Assembly: GCA_036337945.1 (NCBI GenBank) | Contig: JAYZDF010000095.1 | Coordinates: 1 to 20,597, forward strand | DNA: 20,597 bases | From: JAYZDF01 sp036337945 | GTDB lineage: Bacteria; Myxococcota; Kuafuiibacteriia; Kuafuiibacteriales; Kuafuiibacteriaceae | Direction of reading: 5' to 3' | Shown here: piece after piece, positions 1 to 8,510 of the stretch | Layout of the letters: every line of letters starts with the position of its first letter | How positions within the stretch are numbered: position 1 is the stretch's first letter | Notes under the pieces: generated by a model | What the model saw: the letters and a program-made list of their open reading frames with translations, nothing else | Database searches by the model: none | Told to the model about the DNA's origin: nothing | Translations under genes and position numbers: made by a program

Positions 1-1
1 G

Positions 2-3000
2 CTAAGGACAGACCTCAACCAAACCAAAACCGGAGACAAGGAAATCGTCAAAGGCGATGCCATCATTAGTAATGTTGCCGTTATCGTACTGCTGCAGCCG
101 AATATAGACCCGAGAGCGATCAGTGATTCCGTTGTTTGCGAGTGCCGTCTCAAGGTCGACCGTGAACTCCGTATAACCAGAGAAGTTATTTGGGAAGGTC
201 ACCACTTTCGTCCAGTTGGCGTTATCACCCGACAGGTAAATACCATCCTGGCCCTGAAGTTCATCACCGAATTCTTTGGCCCAAACCGTCAGGGTCTGAC
301 GCGAGGCCAAAGAGAGATCGAGACAGATCGTCGCATTGTTCAAAGAGTACGTGTTTCCTGAGGTTCGAGGTGTATCCATCGTCAGATGATAATTACCCGA
401 CCGAGGGCTATACGCGGTCACTCTCATTATGCGACCGTTATTGGTCGTAGACGTTGTCCAGTTTGCCCCGGGGAACGCAGTCTCGAAGCCATCGCTGTAC
501 TGATTAGAACCTGCAACACATACCCCATTAGAACACGTTTGATTCGCCTGGCATACATTCCCGCATGCGCCGCAATTATTGGCGTCGATATCAACCTCGG
601 TGCAGACACCGCCGCAGACCAGGTGATCAAGGGAAGCCGAACAGGTGCAAGCACCACCCGTACAGGACTCACCTTCCAGGCACTCAACACCACAAGCTCC
701 GCAGTTTTCGGTATTGCTCGCTAAGCACGACTCATTACAAATGAGTGCATACAGGTCATAACACTCAGATGGGGTTACAACCGCATTAGGCGTACGATTG
801 TCGTTGGTCGAGTTGTCACCCAACTGATTGTTACCGCCTTCACCCCAACAAAGAACTTCTCCACCCTGACGAATGGCGCAGCTGTGACGATAGAAGGTGT
901 GGATGGAGGCTGCGTTGCTTAGATTACTGATTCCGCCAGGTGTGCGGTTGTCACCGCCAGAATTATCGCCCAAGCGATAATAGCCACCCTCGCCCCAGCA
1001 GACGGGTTGACCGTTAGAACGAATGGCACAGGTATGCCTTTCACCCGCGACAATAGAAACTGCGTCGGCGAGATTACTGACATTACTCAAAGTTGTGTAG
1101 TCTGAGGTGTCATTATTACCCAAGCGATAATCTCCGCCCTCGCCCCAGCAAACCGCCTGGCCGCCCTGGCGAATCGCGCAGCTGTGTTGATTCCCTGCCG
1201 AAATTTCAATCGCATCATCTAAGAAGAAAACGTCGCCCGGCTCAACATTCTCGGAACCAGAATTGTCGCCCAAGCGATAATTTCCGCCGGCACCCCAGCA
1301 CACCGCTTGACCACTTTGACGAATCGCACACGTGTGAGCCCAACCAGAACTAATGGCAATAGCATCACTCAAATTCGTCACGTTATTCGGAATAGTATTG
1401 TCACCGTTAGAACCGTCGCCTAAACGGTGGTTCGCACCTCGGCCCCAGCAAACCGCCTGGCCACCCTGACGAATCGCACACGTATGCTCCCAGCCCGCCG
1501 AGATAGCGATCGCATCACTCAGATTGGATACATTATTGGGTACTTCGTTGTCGGCGGTGGATCCATCGCCCGTACGGTAGTTTGCGCTCTCACCCCAACA
1601 TACGACTTGGCCACCTTGACGAATCGCACAGCTATGATTTCCGCCCACCGATAATGCAATAGCATCATTCAGACCAGAGACCGGAATCGGAATCGCGCTG
1701 TTACTCGTGAAGCCAGAACCCAATTGAGAAGCTGAGTTTTGACCCCAGCACAATACGCTTTGATCGGACATCAATGCACAGGAATGATTCAAGCCGGTCT
1801 CAACTTGAACCGCCTCAAAGCAACCTGCATTGGTGCAGAACCAGCCACAGGTTTGACCGGCAGGACAGGCACACTGGCCAGCCGTACAAGACTCGCCCGT
1901 TACGCACTGGTTTCCACAGGCGCCACAGTTAGCAGTATCTGTCTGATAATCTACGCAGCTGTTTCCGCAAACATCTGGTGTCGCAGTCGGACAGTCACAA
2001 GTGCCCGCAGAACAACTGATACCCGTAGGACACGTTGTTCCACAAGCGCCGCAATTATCGGGACTGACGCTTAGGTCTACGCAAGTGCCGTTGCAAACGG
2101 TCTGACCAGAAGGACACTCGCATGTTCCTGCGTTACATATTTCACCGGTGATTCCGCAGGTTGTACCGCACGTGCCGCAGTTAGCCGTGTCCGCGGCTAA
2201 ATCAACGCAGGCATTTCCGCAAACGTCTGGCGTATTCGCAGGGCAGTCACAAGTACCAGCAGAGCAGCTTATGCCCGTAGGGCAAGTGGTTCCACAGGCA
2301 CCGCAGTTATCAACATCGTTATTGAGATCTACACAGGTACCGTTACACACAGACTCACCAGCAGGACATTCACAGCTACCCGAATCACAAATTTCGCCGC
2401 CAATGGTACAGGTGGTGCCGCAAGTGCCGCAGTTGGTCGTATCGCTCGATAAATCAACGCAGGCATTTCCGCAAACGTCTGGCGTGTTCGTCGGGCAGTC
2501 ACACGTTCCGGCTGCACACGCAATCCCTGCGGGGCAGCGCGAGCCGCATAAACCGCAGTGGTCAACATCAGTTTGTAGGTCGACGCATTCGCCATTGCAA
2601 ATGGTCTGACCCGAAGGACACTGACATAAACCAGATGTACATTGCTGACCGGTAATTGTGCAGGTCGTGCCACAGGTGCCGCAATTGGCAGGATCATTGG
2701 CCAAATCGACGCATAAATTCCCACACACATTCGGAATCGCAACAGGACAATCACAAACTCCAGCACTACAAGCGACGCCCGAAGGACAGCCAAATCCACA
2801 CGTGCCACAATTGTTGGCGTCGTTACTCAAGTTTACGCAGGTCCCATTACAAGGAATCTCTCCCGCTGGGCATTCGCAGCGACCCGCATTACAGGTCTGT
2901 CCGTTGACAGAACAGGCAAGGCCACAAACTCCGCAATTATTTGCGTCAGAGTTTAGGTCCACACACGCGCCGTTACAGACCGTTTGACCGACAGGACATT

Positions 3001-6000
3001 CGCAACGTCCCGAGTTACAGCTTTGACCCGTGATCGAACAGCTTACTCCGCAGGCGCCGCAATTCGCGGTGTCGGCGGTCAGGTCAACGCAGTTATTCCC
3101 GCATACGTTTGGCGTCGCGGCGGGACAGTCGCAGGCTCCGGCCACACAACTAATACCGTTGGGGCAAAAGTTCCCGCAGGCACCACAGTTTCTCGTATCC
3201 GTAGCTAAATCGACGCAAGAATCACTACAAATATCGGGCGCGGTAGCGGGGCAAGCGCACATTGACGCAGAACAACGAGCGCTTCTCGGGCAACCTGCAC
3301 CACATGCACCGCAATTGGCCGTGTCCGAAGTGAGGTCGATACAGCGACCATCACAGACGCCGACCCCTGATTCGAAGCAAGCGGCCGGAGAACTGACAGG
3401 CGTAGCACCTGGGACATTCGAGGTTGACCCATTGCCGGCTGCTCCAAACCCATTTGGCCCCCAACACTCCAATTCTCCCGTTCTTTTCACTACGCAAGTT
3501 GTATCGTGCAAAGAGAGTGACACCACATCAGCCAGATTCGGAACATTGGCCGGGGTTTGGTTGGAGGCGGTTGAATTGTTACCCATGCGATAGTCTGTGC
3601 CCTCTCCCCAACAAGACACTTCACCCGTTTGGCGAATCGCACAGCTGTGACTTCGACCGCTCGCTACCGAAGTGGCATCCGTCAAATTGGAGACCAATTG
3701 AGGCTGGCCACTATCGTTAGTAGAGCCGTTACCAAGACGGTACTCAGCCCCGCGGCCCCAACAATAAACACTTCCTGAGGAAGTCACTGCACAGGTATGG
3801 TAATCGCCCGCACTGACTTGAACCACATCACTGAGTGAGGACACCGGTCCGGGAATTGCGTTATCGGCAAGACTCCCGTCGCCCAGGCGATAGTCGCCGC
3901 CGTCACCCCAACAGACGACTTCTCCATTTTGACGAAGCGCACAGGTGTGTTCCCAGGCCGCGGTGACTTGAGTCGCATCCGTTAGCTGAATCACCTGCGT
4001 TGGTGAAGACCGATCGAGTAAGCTGGCATTTCCTAGCCGGTAGCTTCCGCCGTCTCCCCAGCATACGACCGCGCCGGTTTGACGAACAGCGCACGCATGC
4101 AAGATGCCAACATCGATTTGGGTTGCATCAGTTAGATTCGTGACCGGAACCGGGACGGTTGAACGGAATGTCGTAGAACTGTTTCCGAGTGCTCCAGAGG
4201 TATTACTTCCCCAACAACTTACGGAACCGTTTTGCCGAAGCGCGCAACTAAAGCGGAGACCGACGGAAACTTGAATCGCATCGGTGATTCCTTCGACTCG
4301 AAGTGGAGTCGTGGAATCCGTCGTTTCACCAGTACCCAATTGTCCTTGCTGATTCTGACCCCAGCAAATGACATCTCCACTAGAGAGTACAGCGCATGCA
4401 TGCGTTGGCCCTTGGCTCACGTCTATTGCTGCATAACAATCCGAACTAGAACAAAACCAGCCGCATTCTGCACCTGCTGGACAAGTGCACATTTGGCCCA
4501 TACACACTTCGTTACGAACACAGCTTACGCCACAACCTCCACAGTTTTGTTCGTCATCAAAAAGATCGGTACAGACTTGAGTGCCGTTTTCATCGCAAAC
4601 CGCAGGATTGATGCCTGGGCACTGGCAAATTCCGCCCGCACAATCGATATTCGTTGGGCAAGTGACATCGCAAGCACCGCAGTTGGTCGCAGACGTCTCT
4701 AAATCGACACAATCTCCATTGCACGTTTGCACCGAAGCGGGGAAATTACAGTCGAGAGTATATCCCAGAGTGGTGGAGTGACTTTCACCACTACATTTAT
4801 TGTTGAACAAACATTCATTTTCGCAGGTATTGGTGGCCGCATCACAAACTTCGGACTCTTCATTACAAGTTCCACAGTTAAAACCACCACATTCAACACC
4901 ATCACAGGAGGCTTCTACAAAGGCTCGGCATCCCGCTCCAAACCCAGATGCATTAAAACGAAACTCTAGGGGTGTTCGCGCTTCGCCAACACTAGGATTA
5001 ATGGCGACAACAGCATCGTGAAAACCAGCGCGGGTTCCAGAGCAGTAAGCGAGAACATGTGTCGCTTCGGTTTCATCGAGAATGCGGTTTGCCACATTCT
5101 GAAAGACATCGCTTAGTTGATTCGCAGAGCCTTCTACAGCATAGCTGGCACCTCCCAGTAGATTTGCGAATTGGTCACGGGCAATGGTATCAAAGCCTGG
5201 ACCGGTAAGTGCAATACCTAGAGTTTCGACAATAGGGCGGGTATTGGTTCCATTAGCCCAATCTCGAGCAGCCGCTACTGAAGCAGAGGCGGTCTGCAGG
5301 TTTACTCGACCCGTCGTGTCACGTCCGTCAGTAAAGACAATGTTATAAGCAAATGTTGGAGACCAGCCCAAATTGAGGTCGACCACCTGTTCTTGCCATT
5401 CAATGAGGCTATCTATCGATTGAAGTGTTGCGCCAAAAAGATTCGTGGCCGAACCATCGGCGGCAGAATCGCTATATGTGAGAAGTTCGTCCAGCTTCGT
5501 AAGAACCTTGCTTGCCTCTGCATGAGGCAAGGTCCACGGAACCAAATTCGCTCGGCCATCGAACAACTGCACCCGCACTCGGAAATCGAGAACTGGATTG
5601 CTAAGTAAAGCTTGTACGAACTGTTTCGCGGCATCCACGATTTCTGTACGAACAGCGATCGTGGAATCACTCATGTCGAGCACGAGACTAATGTAGACGC
5701 GTATGTCATCCGTCGGAATAATGGTCGGAACGGATTCGGCACTCAGAGGAAGGCCGTCTTCCGTAAAAGTATAGTCGCTCGCATTTCGAAGCTGAACTGG
5801 CGAACCAGCACAGGTGTTAATTCGATATTGAACTGCCAAACCAGAAAAAGGAGATTTCCATAAGCGCAGCGGTGTAAAATTAATACAGGACAGATTGTCG
5901 GGGTTATTAAAACCCGCGTCCTCAGGTTCCGCGTCGGCATTCAAGCCACCATCCGCTGGGTTTGGACCGGGGCCAGACCCGTCCAAATCGACGGAGCTAC

Positions 6001-6154
6001 CGGCGTCTTCCGATACCGAGGTGCCTACATCAGGCTGGGGTTTTGGCTCAGGTGGTCCGAGTGAATTGGTCGCAGTATTTTCACACCCGGTACCCGTTAG
6101 AAAAATTAAAGTTGTGCCCAGGATCCACCCTAGTGTCCTTCCCTTGTAGTGCAT
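2..6154 (-). CDS. Giant secreted lipoprotein: vWA domain, two RCC1 propellers, Cys-rich repeats
   Basis: The gene is complete at 2050 residues, with a GGGAGG ribosome site 6 nt before the ATG and a TAG stop at positions 2-4. The N-terminus is a hydrophobic signal (about residues 8-20) ending in GTGC at Cys24. This is a slightly atypical lipobox, so lipid anchoring is inferred. An acidic Pro/Gly/Asp linker (about 25-88) follows. A von Willebrand A domain covers about 152-360, with the metal-site motif DMSDS at 160-164. Then come two Cys-rich units (470-575), seven RCC1 repeats (577-922), twelve Cys-rich repeats (930-1446), seven more RCC1 repeats (1449-1795), two Cys-rich units (1800-1882), and a C-terminal MAM or jelly-roll-like beta domain (about 1886-2045). 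More than 100 cysteines imply a disulfide-rich product outside the cytoplasm. A role in surface binding or adhesion is inferred from the domains; no catalytic domain was recognised. It is transcribed alone in this window, divergent from argG. Confidence 0.9.
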   Translation of the reverse strand: MHYKGRTLGWILGTTLIFLTGTGCENTATNSLGPPEPKPQPDVGTSVSEDAGSSVDLDGSGPGPNPADGGLNADAEPEDAGFNNPDNLSCINFTPLRLWKSPFSGLAVQYRINTCAGSPVQLRNASDYTFTEDGLPLSAESVPTIIPTDDIRVYISLVLDMSDSTIAVRTEIVDAAKQFVQALLSNPVLDFRVRVQLFDGRANLVPWTLPHAEASKVLTKLDELLTYSDSAADGSATNLFGATLQSIDSLIEWQEQVVDLNLGWSPTFAYNIVFTDGRDTTGRVNLQTASASVAAARDWANGTNTRPIVETLGIALTGPGFDTIARDQFANLLGGASYAVEGSANQLSDVFQNVANRILDETEATHVLAYCSGTRAGFHDAVVAINPSVGEARTPLEFRFNASGFGAGCRAFVEASCDGVECGGFNCGTCNEESEVCDAATNTCENECLFNNKCSGESHSTTLGYTLDCNFPASVQTCNGDCVDLETSATNCGACDVTCPTNIDCAGGICQCPGINPAVCDENGTQVCTDLFDDEQNCGGCGVSCVRNEVCMGQMCTCPAGAECGWFCSSSDCYAAIDVSQGPTHACAVLSSGDVICWGQNQQGQLGTGETTDSTTPLRVEGITDAIQVSVGLRFSCALRQNGSVSCWGSNTSGALGNSSTTFRSTVPVPVTNLTDATQIDVGILHACAVRQTGAVVCWGDGGSYRLGNASLLDRSSPTQVIQLTDATQVTAAWEHTCALRQNGEVVCWGDGGDYRLGDGSLADNAIPGPVSSLSDVVQVSAGDYHTCAVTSSGSVYCWGRGAEYRLGNGSTNDSGQPQLVSNLTDATSVASGRSHSCAIRQTGEVSCWGEGTDYRMGNNSTASNQTPANVPNLADVVSLSLHDTTCVVKRTGELECWGPNGFGAAGNGSTSNVPGATPVSSPAACFESGVGVCDGRCIDLTSDTANCGACGAGCPRSARCSASMCACPATAPDICSDSCVDLATDTRNCGACGNFCPNGISCVAGACDCPAATPNVCGNNCVDLTADTANCGACGVSCSITGQSCNSGRCECPVGQTVCNGACVDLNSDANNCGVCGLACSVNGQTCNAGRCECPAGEIPCNGTCVNLSNDANNCGTCGFGCPSGVACSAGVCDCPVAIPNVCGNLCVDLANDPANCGTCGTTCTITGQQCTSGLCQCPSGQTICNGECVDLQTDVDHCGLCGSRCPAGIACAAGTCDCPTNTPDVCGNACVDLSSDTTNCGTCGTTCTIGGEICDSGSCECPAGESVCNGTCVDLNNDVDNCGACGTTCPTGISCSAGTCDCPANTPDVCGNACVDLAADTANCGTCGTTCGITGEICNAGTCECPSGQTVCNGTCVDLSVSPDNCGACGTTCPTGISCSAGTCDCPTATPDVCGNSCVDYQTDTANCGACGNQCVTGESCTAGQCACPAGQTCGWFCTNAGCFEAVQVETGLNHSCALMSDQSVLCWGQNSASQLGSGFTSNSAIPIPVSGLNDAIALSVGGNHSCAIRQGGQVVCWGESANYRTGDGSTADNEVPNNVSNLSDAIAISAGWEHTCAIRQGGQAVCWGRGANHRLGDGSNGDNTIPNNVTNLSDAIAISSGWAHTCAIRQSGQAVCWGAGGNYRLGDNSGSENVEPGDVFFLDDAIEISAGNQHSCAIRQGGQAVCWGEGGDYRLGNNDTSDYTTLSNVSNLADAVSIVAGERHTCAIRSNGQPVCWGEGGYYRLGDNSGGDNRTPGGISNLSNAASIHTFYRHSCAIRQGGEVLCWGEGGNNQLGDNSTNDNRTPNAVVTPSECYDLYALICNESCLASNTENCGACGVECLEGESCTGGACTCSASLDHLVCGGVCTEVDIDANNCGACGNVCQANQTCSNGVCVAGSNQYSDGFETAFPGANWTTSTTNNGRIMRVTAYSPRSGNYHLTMDTPRTSGNTYSLNNATICLDLSLASRQTLTVWAKEFGDELQGQDGIYLSGDNANWTKVVTFPNNFSGYTEFTVDLETALANNGITDRSRVYIRLQQYDNGNITNDGIAFDDFLVSGFGLVEVCP
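770..1810 (-). repeat. Second RCC1 block: seven 50-residue units
   Basis: These are residues 1449-1795 of the giant lipoprotein. Seven units each carry the pattern (N/E/Q/R)H(S/T)CA, then a CWG about 11 residues later, then YRLGD/N. The first cysteines fall at 1459, 1509, 1559, 1609, 1659, 1709 and 1759, an exact 50-residue (150-bp) period. At DNA level the string caagcgataa recurs at 971, 1121 and 1271. Seven RCC1 repeats normally close into one seven-bladed beta propeller. The paired cysteines in each blade could form intra-blade disulfides, which is inference. Confidence 0.9.
1817..3367 (-). repeat. Twelve tandem Cys-rich (NCGxCG) repeats
   Basis: These are residues 930-1446 of the giant lipoprotein. 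There are twelve units of about 42 residues with the frame VCxxxCVDLxxDxxNCGxCGxxC, then three more cysteines, about eight cysteines per unit. The units resemble the Stig1-like Cys-rich repeats common in myxobacterial surface proteins. From about residue 1143 they alternate between two flavours and form an 84-residue (252-bp) higher-order repeat: VCGN occurs at 1143, 1227, 1311 and 1395. A 36-bp identical stretch lies at 2198-2233 and 2450-2485. Confidence 0.88.
3389..4426 (-). repeat. First RCC1 block: seven units of about 50 residues
   Basis: These are residues 577-922 of the giant lipoprotein. Seven RCC1-type units have their first cysteines at 587, 637, 688, 738, 788, 838 and 887, so the spacing is 49-51 residues. 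Each unit has the same Cys pair (HxCA ... CWG) as the downstream block. The units are more divergent from one another than those of the second block. One seven-bladed propeller is predicted. Confidence 0.88.
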
Positions 6155-6408
6155 GTCCGTCCTCCCACACGCGGCGACTTTAGTAAGGGGAATTCACAAG
6201 TTCAAGTGAAAGAATGTGAAATCTATCCAACAACTTGTAATTCCCTCTAGGGGTAAGTATGAGTGTTTCGTGCCTTTTTGAGAAAAAATTTCAAGGTAGC
6301 CAAAAAGGACAACTGTGGGCCTATCCACGCTCTTCATTGACTGTCGAAGTCAGCAAAGACTTGGATAGCTTGCTTAGGACCTCGGGCGGATCTAGTGTCT
6401 GGCCCAAC
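6155..6408. promoter_or_regulatory. Divergent upstream region of the lipoprotein gene and argG
   Basis: The head-to-head arrangement means both promoters must lie here. Two inverted repeats are visible: ACAAGTT at 6196-6202 with AACTTGT at 6232-6238, and TTCACA at 6193-6198 with TGTGAA at 6215-6220. They could be operator sites, but no regulator can be named and they do not match the E. coli ARG box well. TGTAAT at 6236-6241 resembles a -10 box but has no good -35. The part from 6259 to 6408 stays open in the argG frame. Confidence 0.35.
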
Positions 6409-7623
6409 ATGAAAATCGACGCCAAGAAAATCGTCGTCGCCTACTCCGGCGGCCTAGACACCTCAGCCATTATCACCTGGCTAAAACAAAACAGCGATGC
6501 TGAAGTGATCGCTTGGACGGCCGATGTTGGGCAAGGCGAAGAACTTGAACCGCTCGACGAAAAAGCGCGAGCAACCGGCGCATCAAAATGCGTCATCGAA
6601 GACTTGCGAGAAGAGTTCGTGCGCGACTTCGTCTATCCCGCGATTCGAACCAATGCGATTTATGAAGGCCTTTATTTGCTGGGTACTTCACTCGCTCGTC
6701 CGATCATCGGACGTAAACTCACCGAGTGCGCGATTCGCGAAGGCGCAGATGCAATTTGTCACGGCGCAACCGGAAAAGGAAACGACCAAGTTCGTTTTGA
6801 ACTCACCGCATACGCCTTTAAGCCTGACATCAAAATCATTGCACCTTGGCGAATTTGGGACATGAAAGGTCGACGAGACCTCATGGACTATTGCCATAAA
6901 CACGGTGTGCAAATCGAAGCCACCGTCGACAAGCCCTACTCTATGGATGCGAATCTCTATCACATCTCCTACGAAGGCGGGATTTTGGAAGACCCTTGGG
7001 CCGAACCCAGTGAGGATATCTTCCGGATGACCGTATCACCAGAGAAAGCACCAGACGAAGCAGAATACGTGGAAGTCGATTTCGAACAAGGCAACCCCGT
7101 CGCCATCAATGGTGAAAAACTTGGTCCCGTTGAGTTGTTAACCAAAGCCAACGAACTTGGCGGAAAGCACGGTGTAGGACGCGTCGACATTTTGGAAAAC
7201 CGCTTCGTAGGTATGAAGTCTCGCGGCGTATATGAAACGCCAGGTGGAACACTGCTGATGATGGCTCACCGAGCCGTAGAACAAATCACGATGGATCGAG
7301 AAGCGATGCATCTTCGCGACAGCATGATTCCGAAATACGCCCAATTGGTCTACAACGGCTTTTGGTACGCAGCCGAACGCGAAGCCTTACAGGCGATGAT
7401 CGATGACACCCAAAAAGTCGTGACTGGTCGCGCTCGCGTGAAGTTGTACAAAGGCAACGTTTCCATTGTGGGACGACAAGCCGAAAACTCATTGTACAGT
7501 CCAGCTCATGCGTCCTTCGAAGCCGAGGACGTCTACAACCAAGCCGATGCAGAAGGATTCATTAAATTGAATGCTCTGCGACTCAAACTTCGTCGCGCTG
7601 CGGGGCTCGGACCCAAAGAGTGA
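6409..7623 (+). CDS. argG: Argininosuccinate synthase
   Basis: ArgG joins citrulline and aspartate using ATP to give argininosuccinate, the penultimate step of arginine synthesis, in the cytoplasm. With the ATG at 6409 the protein has 404 residues, the usual family length. It shows the ATP pyrophosphatase loop AYSGGLDTS at 11-19, HGATGKGNDQVRFE at 118-131, YSMDANLYHISYEGG at 177-191 and a C-terminal SRGVYETPGG. The start is uncertain. An in-frame ATG at 6259 adds 50 residues and has the better ribosome site (AGGGG at 6249-6253, 5 nt before it), while 6409 lacks a close one. I prefer 6409 because family members begin a few residues before the ATP loop and the extension has no recognisable conservation. 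The stop overlaps the next gene's GTG start. No other arginine genes are nearby. Confidence 0.95.
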   Translation: MKIDAKKIVVAYSGGLDTSAIITWLKQNSDAEVIAWTADVGQGEELEPLDEKARATGASKCVIEDLREEFVRDFVYPAIRTNAIYEGLYLLGTSLARPIIGRKLTECAIREGADAICHGATGKGNDQVRFELTAYAFKPDIKIIAPWRIWDMKGRRDLMDYCHKHGVQIEATVDKPYSMDANLYHISYEGGILEDPWAEPSEDIFRMTVSPEKAPDEAEYVEVDFEQGNPVAINGEKLGPVELLTKANELGGKHGVGRVDILENRFVGMKSRGVYETPGGTLLMMAHRAVEQITMDREAMHLRDSMIPKYAQLVYNGFWYAAEREALQAMIDDTQKVVTGRARVKLYKGNVSIVGRQAENSLYSPAHASFEAEDVYNQADAEGFIKLNALRLKLRRAAGLGPKE

Positions 7624-8441
7624 GTTTCGGTGCCGACGGCCTCGGCGGTATGACCGCGGAGGAAGTGAAATACTATGAAGACGGTGTTTGGTACGACGCT
7701 GAGTATGTTCATATCGGTATTGATATTCCGTACTACGCTGGGGTCGCAGCACAAGCCAGCGGCCCTATCTTAGAACTTGCATGTGGCACCGGCCGACTGA
7801 CTATTCCTATGGTTCAGGTTGGTGGTGAAGTTGTCGGCGTAGACGTCGTGCCTGCCATGATCGAACAGGCTAATGCCAAGAAGGTCCAACTCTTTCCGGC
7901 CGAACAGGAGCGGATTGAATTCATACTCGGAGACATGCGCCACCTGCGGCTAGACCGCAAATTCAAGGCTGTCATTATAGGCTTCAACACCCTGATGCAC
8001 CTCACTGAAGATGAAGATCTGGCGGCGACCCTCGATACGGTCCGTGAACATCTCGACGAGGACGGAAAGTTCTATCTCGATTTTCACATGCCCCCACCGG
8101 GTATGCCGGTCCGACAAGATCCAAATGGCCGATATGACCCTCAGGAGATGATCGACCCGAGAGATGGTCGTCGATATGTTGTCACAGAAAACAACCAATA
8201 CGACGCGAGACAGCAGATCACTGTTCTTCGGTTTTTCTACCAAGAAGTCGATCAAGACGGCCAAAATATTGGAGACGAGTTTATCCGCACCCTGCGACTA
8301 AGAGTCATTTATCCTCGAGAAATGGACCTCTGGCTGAAAAATCATGGCTTCGAAATTGTTGAAGACTGGGATGATTTTGAAAAAACGACGCCTTTTACAG
8401 CAGAAGGCGGCCGGCGCGTGATGGTCGTGCAAGCTCGATAG
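7620..8441 (+). CDS. Class I SAM-dependent methyltransferase, substrate unknown
   Basis: The protein has 273 residues and a Rossmann methyltransferase core. Motif I is ILELACGTGR at 50-59, the acidic residue that binds the SAM ribose is D75 in VVGVDVVP, and a GDM motif follows at 104-106. The C-terminal half (about 155-273) holds beta-rich segments typical of small-molecule methyltransferases of this general family. The substrate cannot be read from the sequence. The GTG start overlaps the argG stop in a GTGA quartet, which suggests translational coupling and shared transcription. An ATG at 7650 (residue 11) is a reasonable alternative start. A link to arginine metabolism is not shown by the sequence. 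Confidence 0.85.
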   Translation: MSFGADGLGGMTAEEVKYYEDGVWYDAEYVHIGIDIPYYAGVAAQASGPILELACGTGRLTIPMVQVGGEVVGVDVVPAMIEQANAKKVQLFPAEQERIEFILGDMRHLRLDRKFKAVIIGFNTLMHLTEDEDLAATLDTVREHLDEDGKFYLDFHMPPPGMPVRQDPNGRYDPQEMIDPRDGRRYVVTENNQYDARQQITVLRFFYQEVDQDGQNIGDEFIRTLRLRVIYPREMDLWLKNHGFEIVEDWDDFEKTTPFTAEGGRRVMVVQAR

Positions 8442-8510
8442 CCGGTAAACCCGAAGACAGCGATGTCTGCTTGACAGATTCAATCGCAAACCCGGACAAC
8501 CAAGGAGCTT

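Noticed and set aside
2148..3593. Long plus-strand open frames (such as 2148-2609 and 3030-3593) opposite the Cys-rich repeats
   Set aside because: They are antisense shadows of a repetitive, stop-poor coding sequence. Their products simply mirror the repeat period and have no ribosome sites or recognisable domains.
770..4426. Regularly spaced repeats that could suggest a CRISPR array
   Set aside because: The period is about 126-150 bp, the repeats are imperfect and in frame, and they translate into RCC1 and Cys-rich protein units.
8455..8468. Small hairpin AGACA-GCGA-TGTCT between the methyltransferase and dusA
   Set aside because: The stem is 5 bp with no T-run after it, so it is not a convincing terminator.
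8471..8499. TTGACA at 8471 as a promoter for dusA
   Set aside because: The bases 17 nt downstream (GGACAA) match the -10 consensus at only one position.
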